Part shown: positions 27,192-36,000 of the stretch, in pieces
Numbering within the stretch: the stretch's first letter is position 1
Layout: each line of letters begins with the position of its first letter
Origin: Thermomonospora catenispora
GTDB taxonomy: Bacteria > Actinomycetota > Actinomycetes > Streptosporangiales > Streptosporangiaceae
Direction of reading: 5' to 3'
NCBI RefSeq assembly: GCF_006363815.1
Contig: NZ_RRYT01000006.1
Span: 216 to 64,215, forward strand
Length of the DNA stretch: 64,000 nucleotides
The notes under the pieces: generated by a model
The model's input: only the letters and a program-made list of their open reading frames with translations
What the model was told of the DNA's origin: nothing
Database searches by the model: none
Translations under genes and position numbers: made by a program

Positions 27192-27488
27192 TCAGGCGGT
27201 CCGACGGGTCAGCCGCTCCCGCATCAGATCGATCGCCTCCGGCAGGCTGGGCGCGGCCGCCTGAGCGCGCACCCTGCGGCCCTGCAGATCCACCACGGCC
27301 TGGGCCAGAGCCGGGCGGGGCGCCGCGTTCCGCAGCATCGTGAGCGTCACCTGAGCCGACGACACCCGGTCCCGCACACCGGTCAGCGCCGCGCGCACCG
27401 CGCGCTCGGCCATCGCCACGTGGTCCCCGGTGACCTTGCCGGACGTCACCGTCCGCACCGGCGGTGCGGCGTCGACGGTGTCGTTCAT
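27192..27488 (-). CDS. HPF/RaiA-like ribosome-binding domain protein (short)
   Basis: A 98-residue protein resembling the N-terminal domain of ribosome hibernation factors: AERAVRAALTGVRDRVSSAQVTLT, then QAVVDLQGRRVRAQAAAPSL and PEAIDLMRERLTRR, where the AID.....L pattern matches the last helix of the HPF fold. The long-form C-terminal dimerisation domain is absent, so it would resemble short HPF or YfiA. Assignment rests on weak pattern similarity. It is convergent with the small acidic gene; about 300 gene-free bases separate it from the next gene. Confidence 0.5.
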   Translation of the reverse strand: MNDTVDAAPPVRTVTSGKVTGDHVAMAERAVRAALTGVRDRVSSAQVTLTMLRNAAPRPALAQAVVDLQGRRVRAQAAAPSLPEAIDLMRERLTRRTA

Positions 27489-27786
27489 CCGACCTCCTCT
27501 CCGCGCGTCTTTCCGGACCTCTCCGGATCTCGCTTCGGACTCCCTGCGACCTCGTGCGGACGCCGCGCGGCCGAACGCGCGCGACGCCGCCCCATCCGGC
27601 TAGACAGCCGTGACCGTCGGTGCGTTCCCGCCGACGGCGTAAGGTGCATCACGCCCCTCGACGGCGGCGCGCGGCGCGTCACGTCCGGCGATGCGACGGG
27701 CTTTCGCCGCGACGGACCGCGCGGTAGCGTCGTGCGCTGAACATCAGTTCGAGGACCCCGTCAGCGCAACGCCTGGTGAGGCTGAC

Positions 27787-28851
27787 ATGGAGCCCGGGAT
27801 GCCGTCCGACACCGAGTCGTCCGCACCGCCCGCACCGCGCCTGCTGCGCCGCTGGGACCTGGGCGACGCGCACCGGATAGCACCGCTGCCGCAGGACGGG
27901 CCGCATCGCGCCTGGCGGGTGGAGACCGCCGCGGGCGTCGTGCTGCTCAAACGGTACGAGGCCGGCGCCGACCGGCGACGGGTGCTGTTCGAGCACTCGG
28001 TGCGGACGGCGCTGGACGAGGCCGGACTCCCGGTGCCCGCTCCGGTGCCCGCCCGGGACGGCCGCACGCTGGTGCGGGCCGACGGGCAGGGCCATGCGGT
28101 GTTCCCGTGGACGGACGGCACCCGCCGTGGAGGGCTGGAGCTGTCGCTGCGCCAGTGCCATGAGCTCGGGCGGCTGCTGGGGCGGCTGCACGCCGAGTTG
28201 GACCGGCTGACCCCGCCGGTGCAGCAGAGCCTGCTGGTGCCCACCAGCCGCGCCGCCGACGCCGTGGCCGCCCTGGACGGGCTGCTGGCCGCCCTGCCGC
28301 AGGACGGCGACGACTTCGCCGCGCTGGCCCGGCGGCGGCTGGCCGAGCGACGGGCGCTGCTGGTGGAGCTGGCCGACCACCAGCCGCCGGAGGCCGAGGC
28401 GTTCGCGGTCGGCTACGTCCACGGCGCCTTCGACGCCCGCAACGTGCTGTACGGCCGCACCCGGCAGGTCGCCGCCGTCGTCGGATGGGGCGGGCTGCGG
28501 ATCGCCCCGTTCGCCGAGGACCTGGTGCGCGCGGCGGCGGCGCTCTTCGCCGGGCACGGGGAGGAGCGCGGGCTGGACCTGGACCGGGCCCAGGCGTTCG
28601 TGGCCGGTCATCGCACCGCGTTCCCCCTGGACCCGGGTCAGATCTGCTCGGCGGTGCACCGGCTGTGGTGGGAGCGCCTGTGCGACCTGGGCCCGTTGCG
28701 ACGGCACTATCTGGAACGCCGCGATCCGGCGGGCGCGGCGGACGCGGCGCTGGTGTCCTGGTGGACGCAGAACCTGGACCGCACCCTGGAGACGTTCGCC
28801 GCCCCCTACCGCGTCCCCGCCGGTCAGGCCGAGCGGCTGGACGTCCCGTGA
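27787..28851 (+). CDS. Homoserine-kinase-like/APH-fold protein, probable pseudokinase
   Basis: A 354-residue protein with the phosphotransferase fold. The start of the N-lobe reads HRAWRVETAAGVVLLKRYE, keeping the lysine. The catalytic loop reads GYVHGAFDARNVLYG, with Ala where the catalytic Asp of HGDxxxxN should be, and the metal site reads AVVGWGGLRIAPFAED, with Gly where the Asp of DW is expected. Loss of both acidic residues predicts an inactive kinase or a binding protein. GGTGAGG precedes the ATG at 27787; a second ATG is 12 bases on. The VOC gene follows 20 bases downstream. Confidence 0.78.
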   Translation: MEPGMPSDTESSAPPAPRLLRRWDLGDAHRIAPLPQDGPHRAWRVETAAGVVLLKRYEAGADRRRVLFEHSVRTALDEAGLPVPAPVPARDGRTLVRADGQGHAVFPWTDGTRRGGLELSLRQCHELGRLLGRLHAELDRLTPPVQQSLLVPTSRAADAVAALDGLLAALPQDGDDFAALARRRLAERRALLVELADHQPPEAEAFAVGYVHGAFDARNVLYGRTRQVAAVVGWGGLRIAPFAEDLVRAAAALFAGHGEERGLDLDRAQAFVAGHRTAFPLDPGQICSAVHRLWWERLCDLGPLRRHYLERRDPAGAADAALVSWWTQNLDRTLETFAAPYRVPAGQAERLDVP

Positions 28852-28871
28852 CGGGCCGATAGGGTCCGGTC

Positions 28872-29267
28872 ATGGACGTGCTCAGCAGTCGCATCCTGCT
28901 GCGCCCGGTCGATCCGGCGCGCAGCCACCGCTTCTACCGGGACGTCCTGGGCCTGGCCGTGTACCGCGAGTTCGGGCCGCCCGAGGAGCCCGGGGCGGTC
29001 TACTTCCTCGGGCAGGGCCTGCTGGAGGTCTCCGGCCGCTCCGACGGCGCGCCGCCGGGCCCGCTGATGCTCTGGCTCCAGGTGCGCGACGTGGCGGCCG
29101 AGCACCGCAGGCTGCGCGAGGCGGGGGTCACGGTGCTGCGCGAACCCCGGCAGGAGCCGTGGGGCCTGATCGAGATGTGGATCGCCGACCCCGACGGGGT
29201 GCGGATCGTCCTGGTGGAGGTGCCGCCCGACCATCCGCTCCGCCGCGACCAACGGCCCCTGCCGTGA
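28872..29267 (+). CDS. VOC (glyoxalase/bleomycin-resistance fold) family protein
   Basis: A 131-residue protein of the vicinal oxygen chelate superfamily, with the two beta-alpha-beta modules: RILLRPVDPARSHRFYRDVL and, in the second half, LQVRDVAAEHRRLREAGVTV and WIADPDGVRIVLVE, where the last Glu is a usual metal ligand. Members bind metal and act as isomerases, dioxygenases or drug binders. The substrate is unknown. It starts 20 bases after the pseudokinase and probably shares its transcript. Confidence 0.85.
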   Translation: MDVLSSRILLRPVDPARSHRFYRDVLGLAVYREFGPPEEPGAVYFLGQGLLEVSGRSDGAPPGPLMLWLQVRDVAAEHRRLREAGVTVLREPRQEPWGLIEMWIADPDGVRIVLVEVPPDHPLRRDQRPLP

Positions 29268-29280
29268 GGCCGCACGTCCG

Positions 29281-30735
29281 TCAGGGCCGGGCGTACAACG
29301 GGTCCTCCCGGTTCTCGTCGCCGTCCCGCCGCCCGGACTCGCCGCCGGTCCGCTGGCCGGTCTGCTGGTCGGCGGAGTAGGCGGGGGCGCGGGAGGGCAC
29401 CGACGATCCGCCGGCGGTGTCGGGGACGGTGGCCGCCGGGAACGGTCCCGTCCCGCTCATCGCGTTCCCTCCGGGAACGGGGATCCCGCCGGTCGCCTTC
29501 CCCGTCGTCACCCCGGGCAGCACGCCGGCCTGCCGCTGGCTGAGGAGGGTGTCGACCTGGCGGCGGGCGCGGTCGGCCTCGGCGCGGGCCGCGTCCCGTT
29601 CGGCCGCCAGCGCCGACATCGCCGCCTGCAGCTCGGCCACCGACTGGGCCAGGTGCTGGATCTGGGCGGACTGCTCGGCGGCGCGCGCGTTGGCCTGATC
29701 GCGTTCGGCGATCGCCTGCTGCGCCTGGGCCAGCGCGGCGTCGCGCTCGCCGACCGCCTCGGTCCGCTGGGCGGAGGCCCGCTGCGCCTCGGCCTCGGCC
29801 TCGGCCTGGGCGCGGCGCGCGGCGCTGCGCTCCTCCTCGGCCTTGGCGGCGGCCTGCAACGCCTGCTGCCGTGCGGCCTCGGCCTCCTTGACGACGGCAC
29901 GCAGCTCTTCGACGGTCTTCCGGGCGGCCTCGGTCTCGGCCCGCTGCGCCTCCACCGCCGCCTCGGCCTCGGCCAGGCGGGAGTGCAGCGACACCAGCTC
30001 GGCGCGGCTGGACTCCAGCGCGGCCAGCAGCTCGCTCTCCCGGGCGGCGACCCGGTCGCGCTCGGACTCGGCCGCCTGTTTGGCCGCCACCGCCTGCTGA
30101 GCCAGCTGCTGGGCCTCCTTCCAGGCCTGCTGGGCGGCGTCCCGCTTGGCGGTGGCAGTCTTGGCCTCCTGGCGGGCGCGGCGCGCCTCCTCCTCGGCGG
30201 CCTCCATCCGCCGGCGGGCCTGGGCGGCCTCGTTCCGGGCCTCCTCGGCCTGCTGCAGGGAGATCTCGCGTTCGCTCTGCGCCACGGCCAGTTCGCGGGC
30301 CGCCTCGGCGCGGATCTCGGCGATCCGCCGCTCCACCCCCGCCACGCTCAGCTCGGAGGTCAGCGACTCGGCCAGCCCGTCGGCCACCTTCTCCAGCCGT
30401 TCGACGATCTCCCAGGTCCAGGCGACCTGTCCGGTCAGCCCCGGGGCGTCGCGGTTGCGTTCGCGGCGGCTGCGGGCCTCGCGGGCGCAGGCGCCGTCGT
30501 TGTCCTGGCAGTACCGGATGGTGCGGACGCCGCCGACCGGCTGGGGCACCGGGCGGCCGCAGTTGGCGCAGGGCCACACGGCGACGGGGTCCCCCACCCG
30601 GGCCACCCCCGTCCGGGCACCGGTCTCCGCGTCGGTCGTGTCGGGGCGGGTCGCAGCGTCCCCCTGAACGCCTCGCTCGCCGGAGCGCGCGACCAGGTCC
30701 GTGCTCTCGGCGCCGGGCTCCTCGCTGTTCGACAT
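29281..30735 (-). CDS. Long coiled-coil protein with N-terminal zinc-binding motif
   Basis: A 484-residue protein. Residues 1-50 are disordered and acidic. A CxxC motif (WPCANCGRPV) and a further Cys pair (RYCQDNDGAC) near 55-85 may form a small zinc site next to a basic stretch ARSRRERNRD. Residues about 130-400 are an unbroken Ala/Glu/Arg coiled coil, and the last 80 are Gly/Pro/Ser-rich. The layout recalls KfrA-type or cytoskeletal coiled-coil proteins, but no close match is recognised. The ATG at 30735 follows TAAGGT by 7 bases, so the mRNA is probably leaderless. It is convergent with the VOC gene. Confidence 0.75.
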   Translation of the reverse strand: MSNSEEPGAESTDLVARSGERGVQGDAATRPDTTDAETGARTGVARVGDPVAVWPCANCGRPVPQPVGGVRTIRYCQDNDGACAREARSRRERNRDAPGLTGQVAWTWEIVERLEKVADGLAESLTSELSVAGVERRIAEIRAEAARELAVAQSEREISLQQAEEARNEAAQARRRMEAAEEEARRARQEAKTATAKRDAAQQAWKEAQQLAQQAVAAKQAAESERDRVAARESELLAALESSRAELVSLHSRLAEAEAAVEAQRAETEAARKTVEELRAVVKEAEAARQQALQAAAKAEEERSAARRAQAEAEAEAQRASAQRTEAVGERDAALAQAQQAIAERDQANARAAEQSAQIQHLAQSVAELQAAMSALAAERDAARAEADRARRQVDTLLSQRQAGVLPGVTTGKATGGIPVPGGNAMSGTGPFPAATVPDTAGGSSVPSRAPAYSADQQTGQRTGGESGRRDGDENREDPLYARP

Positions 30736-30867
30736 GTTCTGAACCTTACGCAGTCGACCGACGAGGCTGCAGCGACTTGTGCGCACTTGCGGTGAATCGT
30801 CCCTGATCGGGGCATATGTGGGGTGATCCAGGTCGGTTCTCCGGCCCGCCCGTCCTATACTCCGACC

Positions 30868-31590
30868 GTGCCGACGGCCCGCCGGGACGATTCCGCCGTC
30901 CCCACCGCCGAGGCGCTGGCCGACGTCGCCGCCCTCGGCCCGTTCTTCGCCGTCTCCATCGACCCGGCCGAGGCGGCCGACCCGTCGTGGCGGCCGTTCC
31001 CCGACGGCGTCGAGCGCCTGATCGAGACGACCGCGGCCCGCCTGGGCGCCGTCGAGCCCCGGGTCGCCGCCTCCACGGCGCAGCTGTCCCTGGCCGCCCG
31101 CCTGTGGTCCCCGGTGCTGGGCTGCGCGCTGCTGCACGGCGTCGTGCCCGACCTGACGCCGCTGCGGCATCGGGCCGCCGAGGACGGCGTCGTCCCATTG
31201 TGGCTGGAGCGGGTGCGGGGCCGGCGTTGCGCAGGGGCGCAGGAGCTGGCCGAGGCCGCGTATCGCGCGGTGGCGGAGGGGCGGCTCCAGGCGATCAACG
31301 CCGCCGTGCGGGAACGGGTCCCCCTCGCCGAGGGCCTGCTGTGGGGGAACGCCGCCTCGGCCCTGATCGGGACGCTCCGGGTCATCGTCGCGGCCCGTCC
31401 CGCCCACGCCGACGCCGCCCGCGACCTGGCCGTCCGCCTGCTGGGCATGGGCCGTCTGCGGGGCGGCGGGGTGCTGCGCGGTCCCGGCCTGCTCTTCCGC
31501 CGCCGCAGCTGCTGCCTGTACTACCGGGTCCCCGGCGGGGGCCTGTGCGGCGACTGCTGTCTGGAGGAGCCGCCCGCCGGGCGCCGCTGA
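30868..31590 (+). CDS. FhuF-like 2Fe-2S protein (putative ferric reductase)
   Basis: A 240-residue protein whose C-terminus has the FhuF-type iron-sulfur signature C-C-x10-C-x2-C: SCCLYYRVPGGGLCGDCC, near residue 215. FhuF reduces iron in hydroxamate siderophores to release it. The rest is all-helical, with AQLSLAARLWSPVLGCALL typical of the family. TATACT lies 6 bases before the GTG at 30868, predicting a leaderless transcript. It is divergent from the coiled-coil gene. No iron box was seen at this promoter, though the window also has an iron-regulated siderophore gene. Confidence 0.8.
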   Translation: MPTARRDDSAVPTAEALADVAALGPFFAVSIDPAEAADPSWRPFPDGVERLIETTAARLGAVEPRVAASTAQLSLAARLWSPVLGCALLHGVVPDLTPLRHRAAEDGVVPLWLERVRGRRCAGAQELAEAAYRAVAEGRLQAINAAVRERVPLAEGLLWGNAASALIGTLRVIVAARPAHADAARDLAVRLLGMGRLRGGGVLRGPGLLFRRRSCCLYYRVPGGGLCGDCCLEEPPAGRR

Positions 31591-31688
31591 GCCGCCCTCA
31601 TGCCGGGCTCGGGCGCTCCGCCGGCGCCCCGGATGCGCGCCTTCCCCGGCCCGCACCGGGCCGCGGGCCGGGACGCCTCGGCTCGGCG

Positions 31689-31728
31689 GGCCCGAGGGCG
31701 AGGGGTCCGGACCCCTCGCCCTCGGGCC
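31689..31728. terminator. Perfect 40-bp palindrome, probable bidirectional terminator
   Basis: Arms 31689-31708 and 31709-31728 are exact reverse complements with no spacer. It lies between the 3' ends of the FhuF-like gene and the FAD monooxygenase gene, so it can terminate both. Confidence 0.75.
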
Positions 31729-31752
31729 GGGAAGACGGATCGGGGAGGCCGG

Positions 31753-32888
31753 TCAGGGAGGCGTCGTCCAGGACAGGATGGGGGCCGGGGAACGCAGCAG
31801 GACGGACCCGGGGGTCAGGCGCATCAGGGCGTCGCGGAGGGCGACGGCCGGCGGCGAGCCCCACTGGGCCACGGCGCCCGCCAGGCGGGACCGGCGGGCG
31901 ATGCGCCGAGTGCGGGGACGGCGCGCGGCGTCATAGGCGGCGAGCGCCTCCGCGACGGTGGGGCGGGCGTCGAGGAGGGCGGCGAGGGTGACCGCGTCCT
32001 CGAGCGCCCGGCAGGCGCCCTGCCCCAGGTCGGGGGTCATGGCGTGGGCGGCGTCCCCGAGCAGCGCGACACGGCCGCGGACGAAGGTCGGCACCGGGGG
32101 CAGCCGTTCGATGTCGTGGCGCAGCACGTCCGCGGGCGACGCCGACTCCAGCAGGGCGGGGATGGGGTCGTGCCAGGCGCCGAAGCGGCGGCGCAGCTCG
32201 GCCAGCTCGCCGTCCGGGCTGCGTCCGCCGGGCGGCACGGTGGCGGCGGCGAAGCAGTAGACCCGGCCGTCGGCCAGCGGGGCCATCCCGAACCGGGCCC
32301 CCTCCCCCAGGTCTCCCCGCCGACGCCGATCGGCTCGGCGGGCCGGGTCAGCAGCCGCCAGGCGGTGTACCCGGCGTATCGGGGCGGTCGCGCCTCGGGC
32401 CACAGGCGGCGGCGGACGGCGCTGCGGACGCCGTCCGCGGCGACGAGGAGATCGGCGCGGGCGACGCCGCCGGCATGGACGACCTCGACCCCCTCGGGGT
32501 CGGTCCGCACGTCGGTGACCTCGGCGGACAGGACCAGGTCGGCGCGGGCGGCGGCCTGCCGCAGGGCGGCCAGCAGGTCGGCCCGATGCATCATCACCAG
32601 CGGCCCGTGGCGGCGGATCAGCTCGGCCACGTCGGTGCGGATCAGCCAACGGCCGGAGGGCGTGCGCATGCCGACCTCGGCCTGGGGGACGGCGCGGTCC
32701 CGCACCCGGTCGCCGACGCCGAGGGCGTCCAGGGCGCGCAGGGCGTTGGGCCACAGGGAGATCCCCGCGCCGACCTCGGTGAGCCCGGAGGAGCGTTCCA
32801 GCACCCGGACGCTCCAGCCGCGGGCGGTCAGCGCGGCCGCCGCCGCCAGCCCGCCGATCCCGCCTCCGGCCACCACCGCGGTCGGCAT
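31753..32888 (-). pseudogene. FAD-dependent aromatic monooxygenase gene with one frameshift
   Basis: A p-hydroxybenzoate-hydroxylase-type flavoprotein in two frames. The first part has the FAD fold VAGGGIGGLAAAAALTARGW, the Glu/Arg motif VRVLERS and LLVAADGVRSAVRR. After the frame break the second part begins GEGARFGMAPLADGRVYCF and contains GRVALLGDAAHAMTPDLGQG, the family's ribityl-binding GD motif. Adding one G to the run of five C's on the plus strand (32304-32308) restores a normal 378-residue protein. It could be a real pseudogene or a homopolymer sequencing error. The substrate is unknown. Confidence 0.85.
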
Positions 32889-33038
32889 GACCCGCCCCCT
32901 TCGCGCTCGAGGAGCACCGTTCCACTCTATGAGCGCGTCCCGACACGGCGGCGGGAGGGCCGCGGGGGGCCGCTCGCCGGCGACGCCGGGCGGGGCGACG
33001 CCGGCTCGAGGCGGTCGTCGCCCCGCCGCGGCCGTCCC

Positions 33039-36000
33039 TCACCCGGTGATCTGGGCGATGGCCTTGCGGATGCGCTTGTCGGAGACCGGGTAGCGGGTGC
33101 CCAGTCGCTGGGCGAACAGGCTGACCCGCAGCTCCTCGATCATCCAGCGGATCTGCCGGACGGCCTCCTCGTCGCGGCGGGCCGGGGGCAGCCGGCGCAG
33201 CAGGTCGTCGTACTCCTCCCGGATCCGGTGCACCTGCTGCATGAGCTGCCGGTCGCGGACGGGGTTCTCCGGCAGCTTGTCCAGCCTGGCCTCCATCGCC
33301 CGCAGGTAGCGCAGCAGGTCGGGCAGGCGCGCGCAGCCGGTGGCGGCGACGAAGCCCGGGGCGATCAGCTCGTCGAGCTGGGCGCGCAGATCCGTCAGCG
33401 ACGGCACCAGGGCGAGGCCGGCGGCGCCGCGCAGCCGCCGATCGACCTCGTGGGCGACCCGCAGGATCCGTTCGACCTGGCCCACGACGGCCGCGGTGGC
33501 GTCGACGAGCTCGGCGCGGACGTGGTCGTGGAGCTTGGCGAAGCCCTCCTCGTCCCAGGCCGGGCCTCCGGCGTCGGCCATCAGCCTGTCGGCGGCGGCG
33601 GTGACGCAGTCGTCGAACAGGGCGGCGACCGAGCCGTGCGGGTTGCGGCTGAGCACGAGCCTGGCCTGGCCGCTCAGGCCGTCGTGCACGAGTTTGACCG
33701 GGGAGGGGGAGTTCAACAACAGCAGCCGGCGGGTGCCGCGCCACATGGCCTGCCGTTGCTCGGCGGGCGTCTCGTACAGGCGGACGGCCACGCTGTCGCC
33801 CTCGTCGGTGAGCGCGGGGAACGCCTTGACCGCATAACCGTCCCGCCTGCGCTCGTACACCCGGGGGAGCTCGCCGATGCTCCAGGTCCTCAGGCCGCGG
33901 CGTTCGACGCCGTCCTTGCGCGCCGCGGCCTGCAGGGTGCCGCGCATCCTGCTCTTGAGCCGGCGTTTGAGCTCCTCCAGGTCCTTGCCCTCGGCGACGG
34001 TGCGGTCCCGCTCGTCGACCACCCGGAAGGTCATCTTCAGATGGTCGGGGACGCGGGAGAGGTCCCAGGCGTCGCGGGGGACGGTGACGCCGGTCATGGC
34101 GCGCAGCTCCCGCTCCAGCGCCTCCAGCAGCGGCCCCTCCTGCGGCGTCATCCGCTGCAGCGCCCTGCGGGCCACGTCGGGGGCGGGCACGAAGTTCACC
34201 CGCAGCCGCTTGGGCAGCGAGCGGATCAGCTCGGTGACCAGCTCGGCCCGCAGCCCGGGGATCTGCCAGTCGAACCCCTCCGGCGAGACCTGGTTGAGCA
34301 GCTGGAGCGGGATGTGGACGGTCACGCCGTCGGAGCCGGCGGCGTCCTCGCCCGGTTCGAACAGGTACGTCAGGCGGAGCCGCAGCGGCCCCTGGCGCCA
34401 CTCGTCGGGATAGTCGTCCTCGCTGATCTGGCCCGCGCCCTCGTTGATCAGCATCTGCTTGGTGAAGTTCAGCAGGTCGGGGCGGGTGCGGCGGGCCTTC
34501 TTCCACCAGGCGTCGAAGTGCCGGACCGAGACCACCTCGGCGGGGATCCGCCGGTCGTAGAAGTCGAACAGGGTCTCGTCGTCGACGAGGATGTCGCGGC
34601 GGCGGGCCCGGTGCTCCAGGTCCTCCACCTCTTCGAGCAGGGCCCGGTTCTCGTGGAAGAACGCATGGTGGGTGTTCCACTCGCCGCCGACGAGGGCGTG
34701 CCGGATGAACAGCTCCCGCGACAGCTCCGGATCGATGCGGCCGTAGTTGACGCGCCGGCGGGGCACGATCGGGATGCCGTACAGGGTGACCCGCTCGTAC
34801 GCCATCGCCGCGCCCTGCTTGGCGGACCAGTGCGGCTCGCTGTAGGTGCGCTTGACCAGGTGCTGGGCCAGCGGCTCGATCCACTCCGGCTCGATCCTGG
34901 CGTTGACCCGGGCCCACAGCCGGGAGGTCTCCACCAGCTCGGCCGACATCACCCACCGCGGCGGCTTCTTGAACAGCCCCGACCCCGGGAAGATCGCGAA
35001 GCGGGCGTTGCGGGCGCCGAGGTAGTCGCGTTTCTCCGGGTCCATCAGCCCCACGTGCGACAACAGCCCGGCCAGCAGCGAGCGGTGGATCGCCTCGGGC
35101 GCGGCGTCGGCGGTGTTGGGGGTGAGGCCGAGGCCGCGGGCGATCTGGGTGAGCTGGCCGTGCAGGTCCTGCCATTCGCGCACGCGCAGGTAGTGCAGGA
35201 ACTCGTTCCGGCACATCCGGCGGAACTGGCCGCCGGACAGCTCTTTTTGCCTGTCCTGCAGGTAGTTCCACAGGTTGAGGTAGGCCAGGAAGTCCGAGGA
35301 GGGGTCGGCGAAGCGGCGGTGCTTCTCGTCGGCCGCCTGCTGCTTGTCGGCGGGGCGCTCGCGGGGGTCCTGGATGGACAGGGCGGAGACGATGACCAGC
35401 ACCTCGCGCAGGCAGCCGTTCTTGTCGGCCTCCAGCACCATCCGTCCCAGCCGCGGGTCGATGGGCAGCTGGGCCAGCTTGCGGCCCAGCGGGGTGAGCC
35501 GCCGGCGCCGCCCCTGACCGTCCGGCTCGAAGGCGCCCAGCTCGTGCAGCAGGTTGACGCCGTCTTTGATGTTGCGGCGGTCCGGCGGGTCCACGAACGG
35601 GAACTCGGTGATCTCGCCCAGGCCCAGGTGGGTCATCTGCAGGATGACCGACGCCAGGTTGGTGCGCAGGATCTCCGGGTCGGTGAAGCGGGGCCGGGAG
35701 GCGAAGTCCTCCTCGGAGTACAGCCGGATGCAGATGCCCTCGCTGGTGCGTCCGCAGCGGCCCTTGCGCTGGTCGGCCGAGGCCTGGGAGATCGGCTCGA
35801 TCGGCAGCCGCTGCACCTTGAGGCGGTGGCTGTAGCGGGAGATCCGGGCGGTGCCGGGGTCGATGACGTATTTGATGCCCGGCACCGTCAGGGAGGTCTC
35901 GGCGACGTTGGTGGCCAGCACGATCCGGCGGCCCCGGTGCGGCTGGAACACCCGGTGCTGCTCGGCCGCCGACAGCCGCGCGTACAGCGGCAGGATCTCG

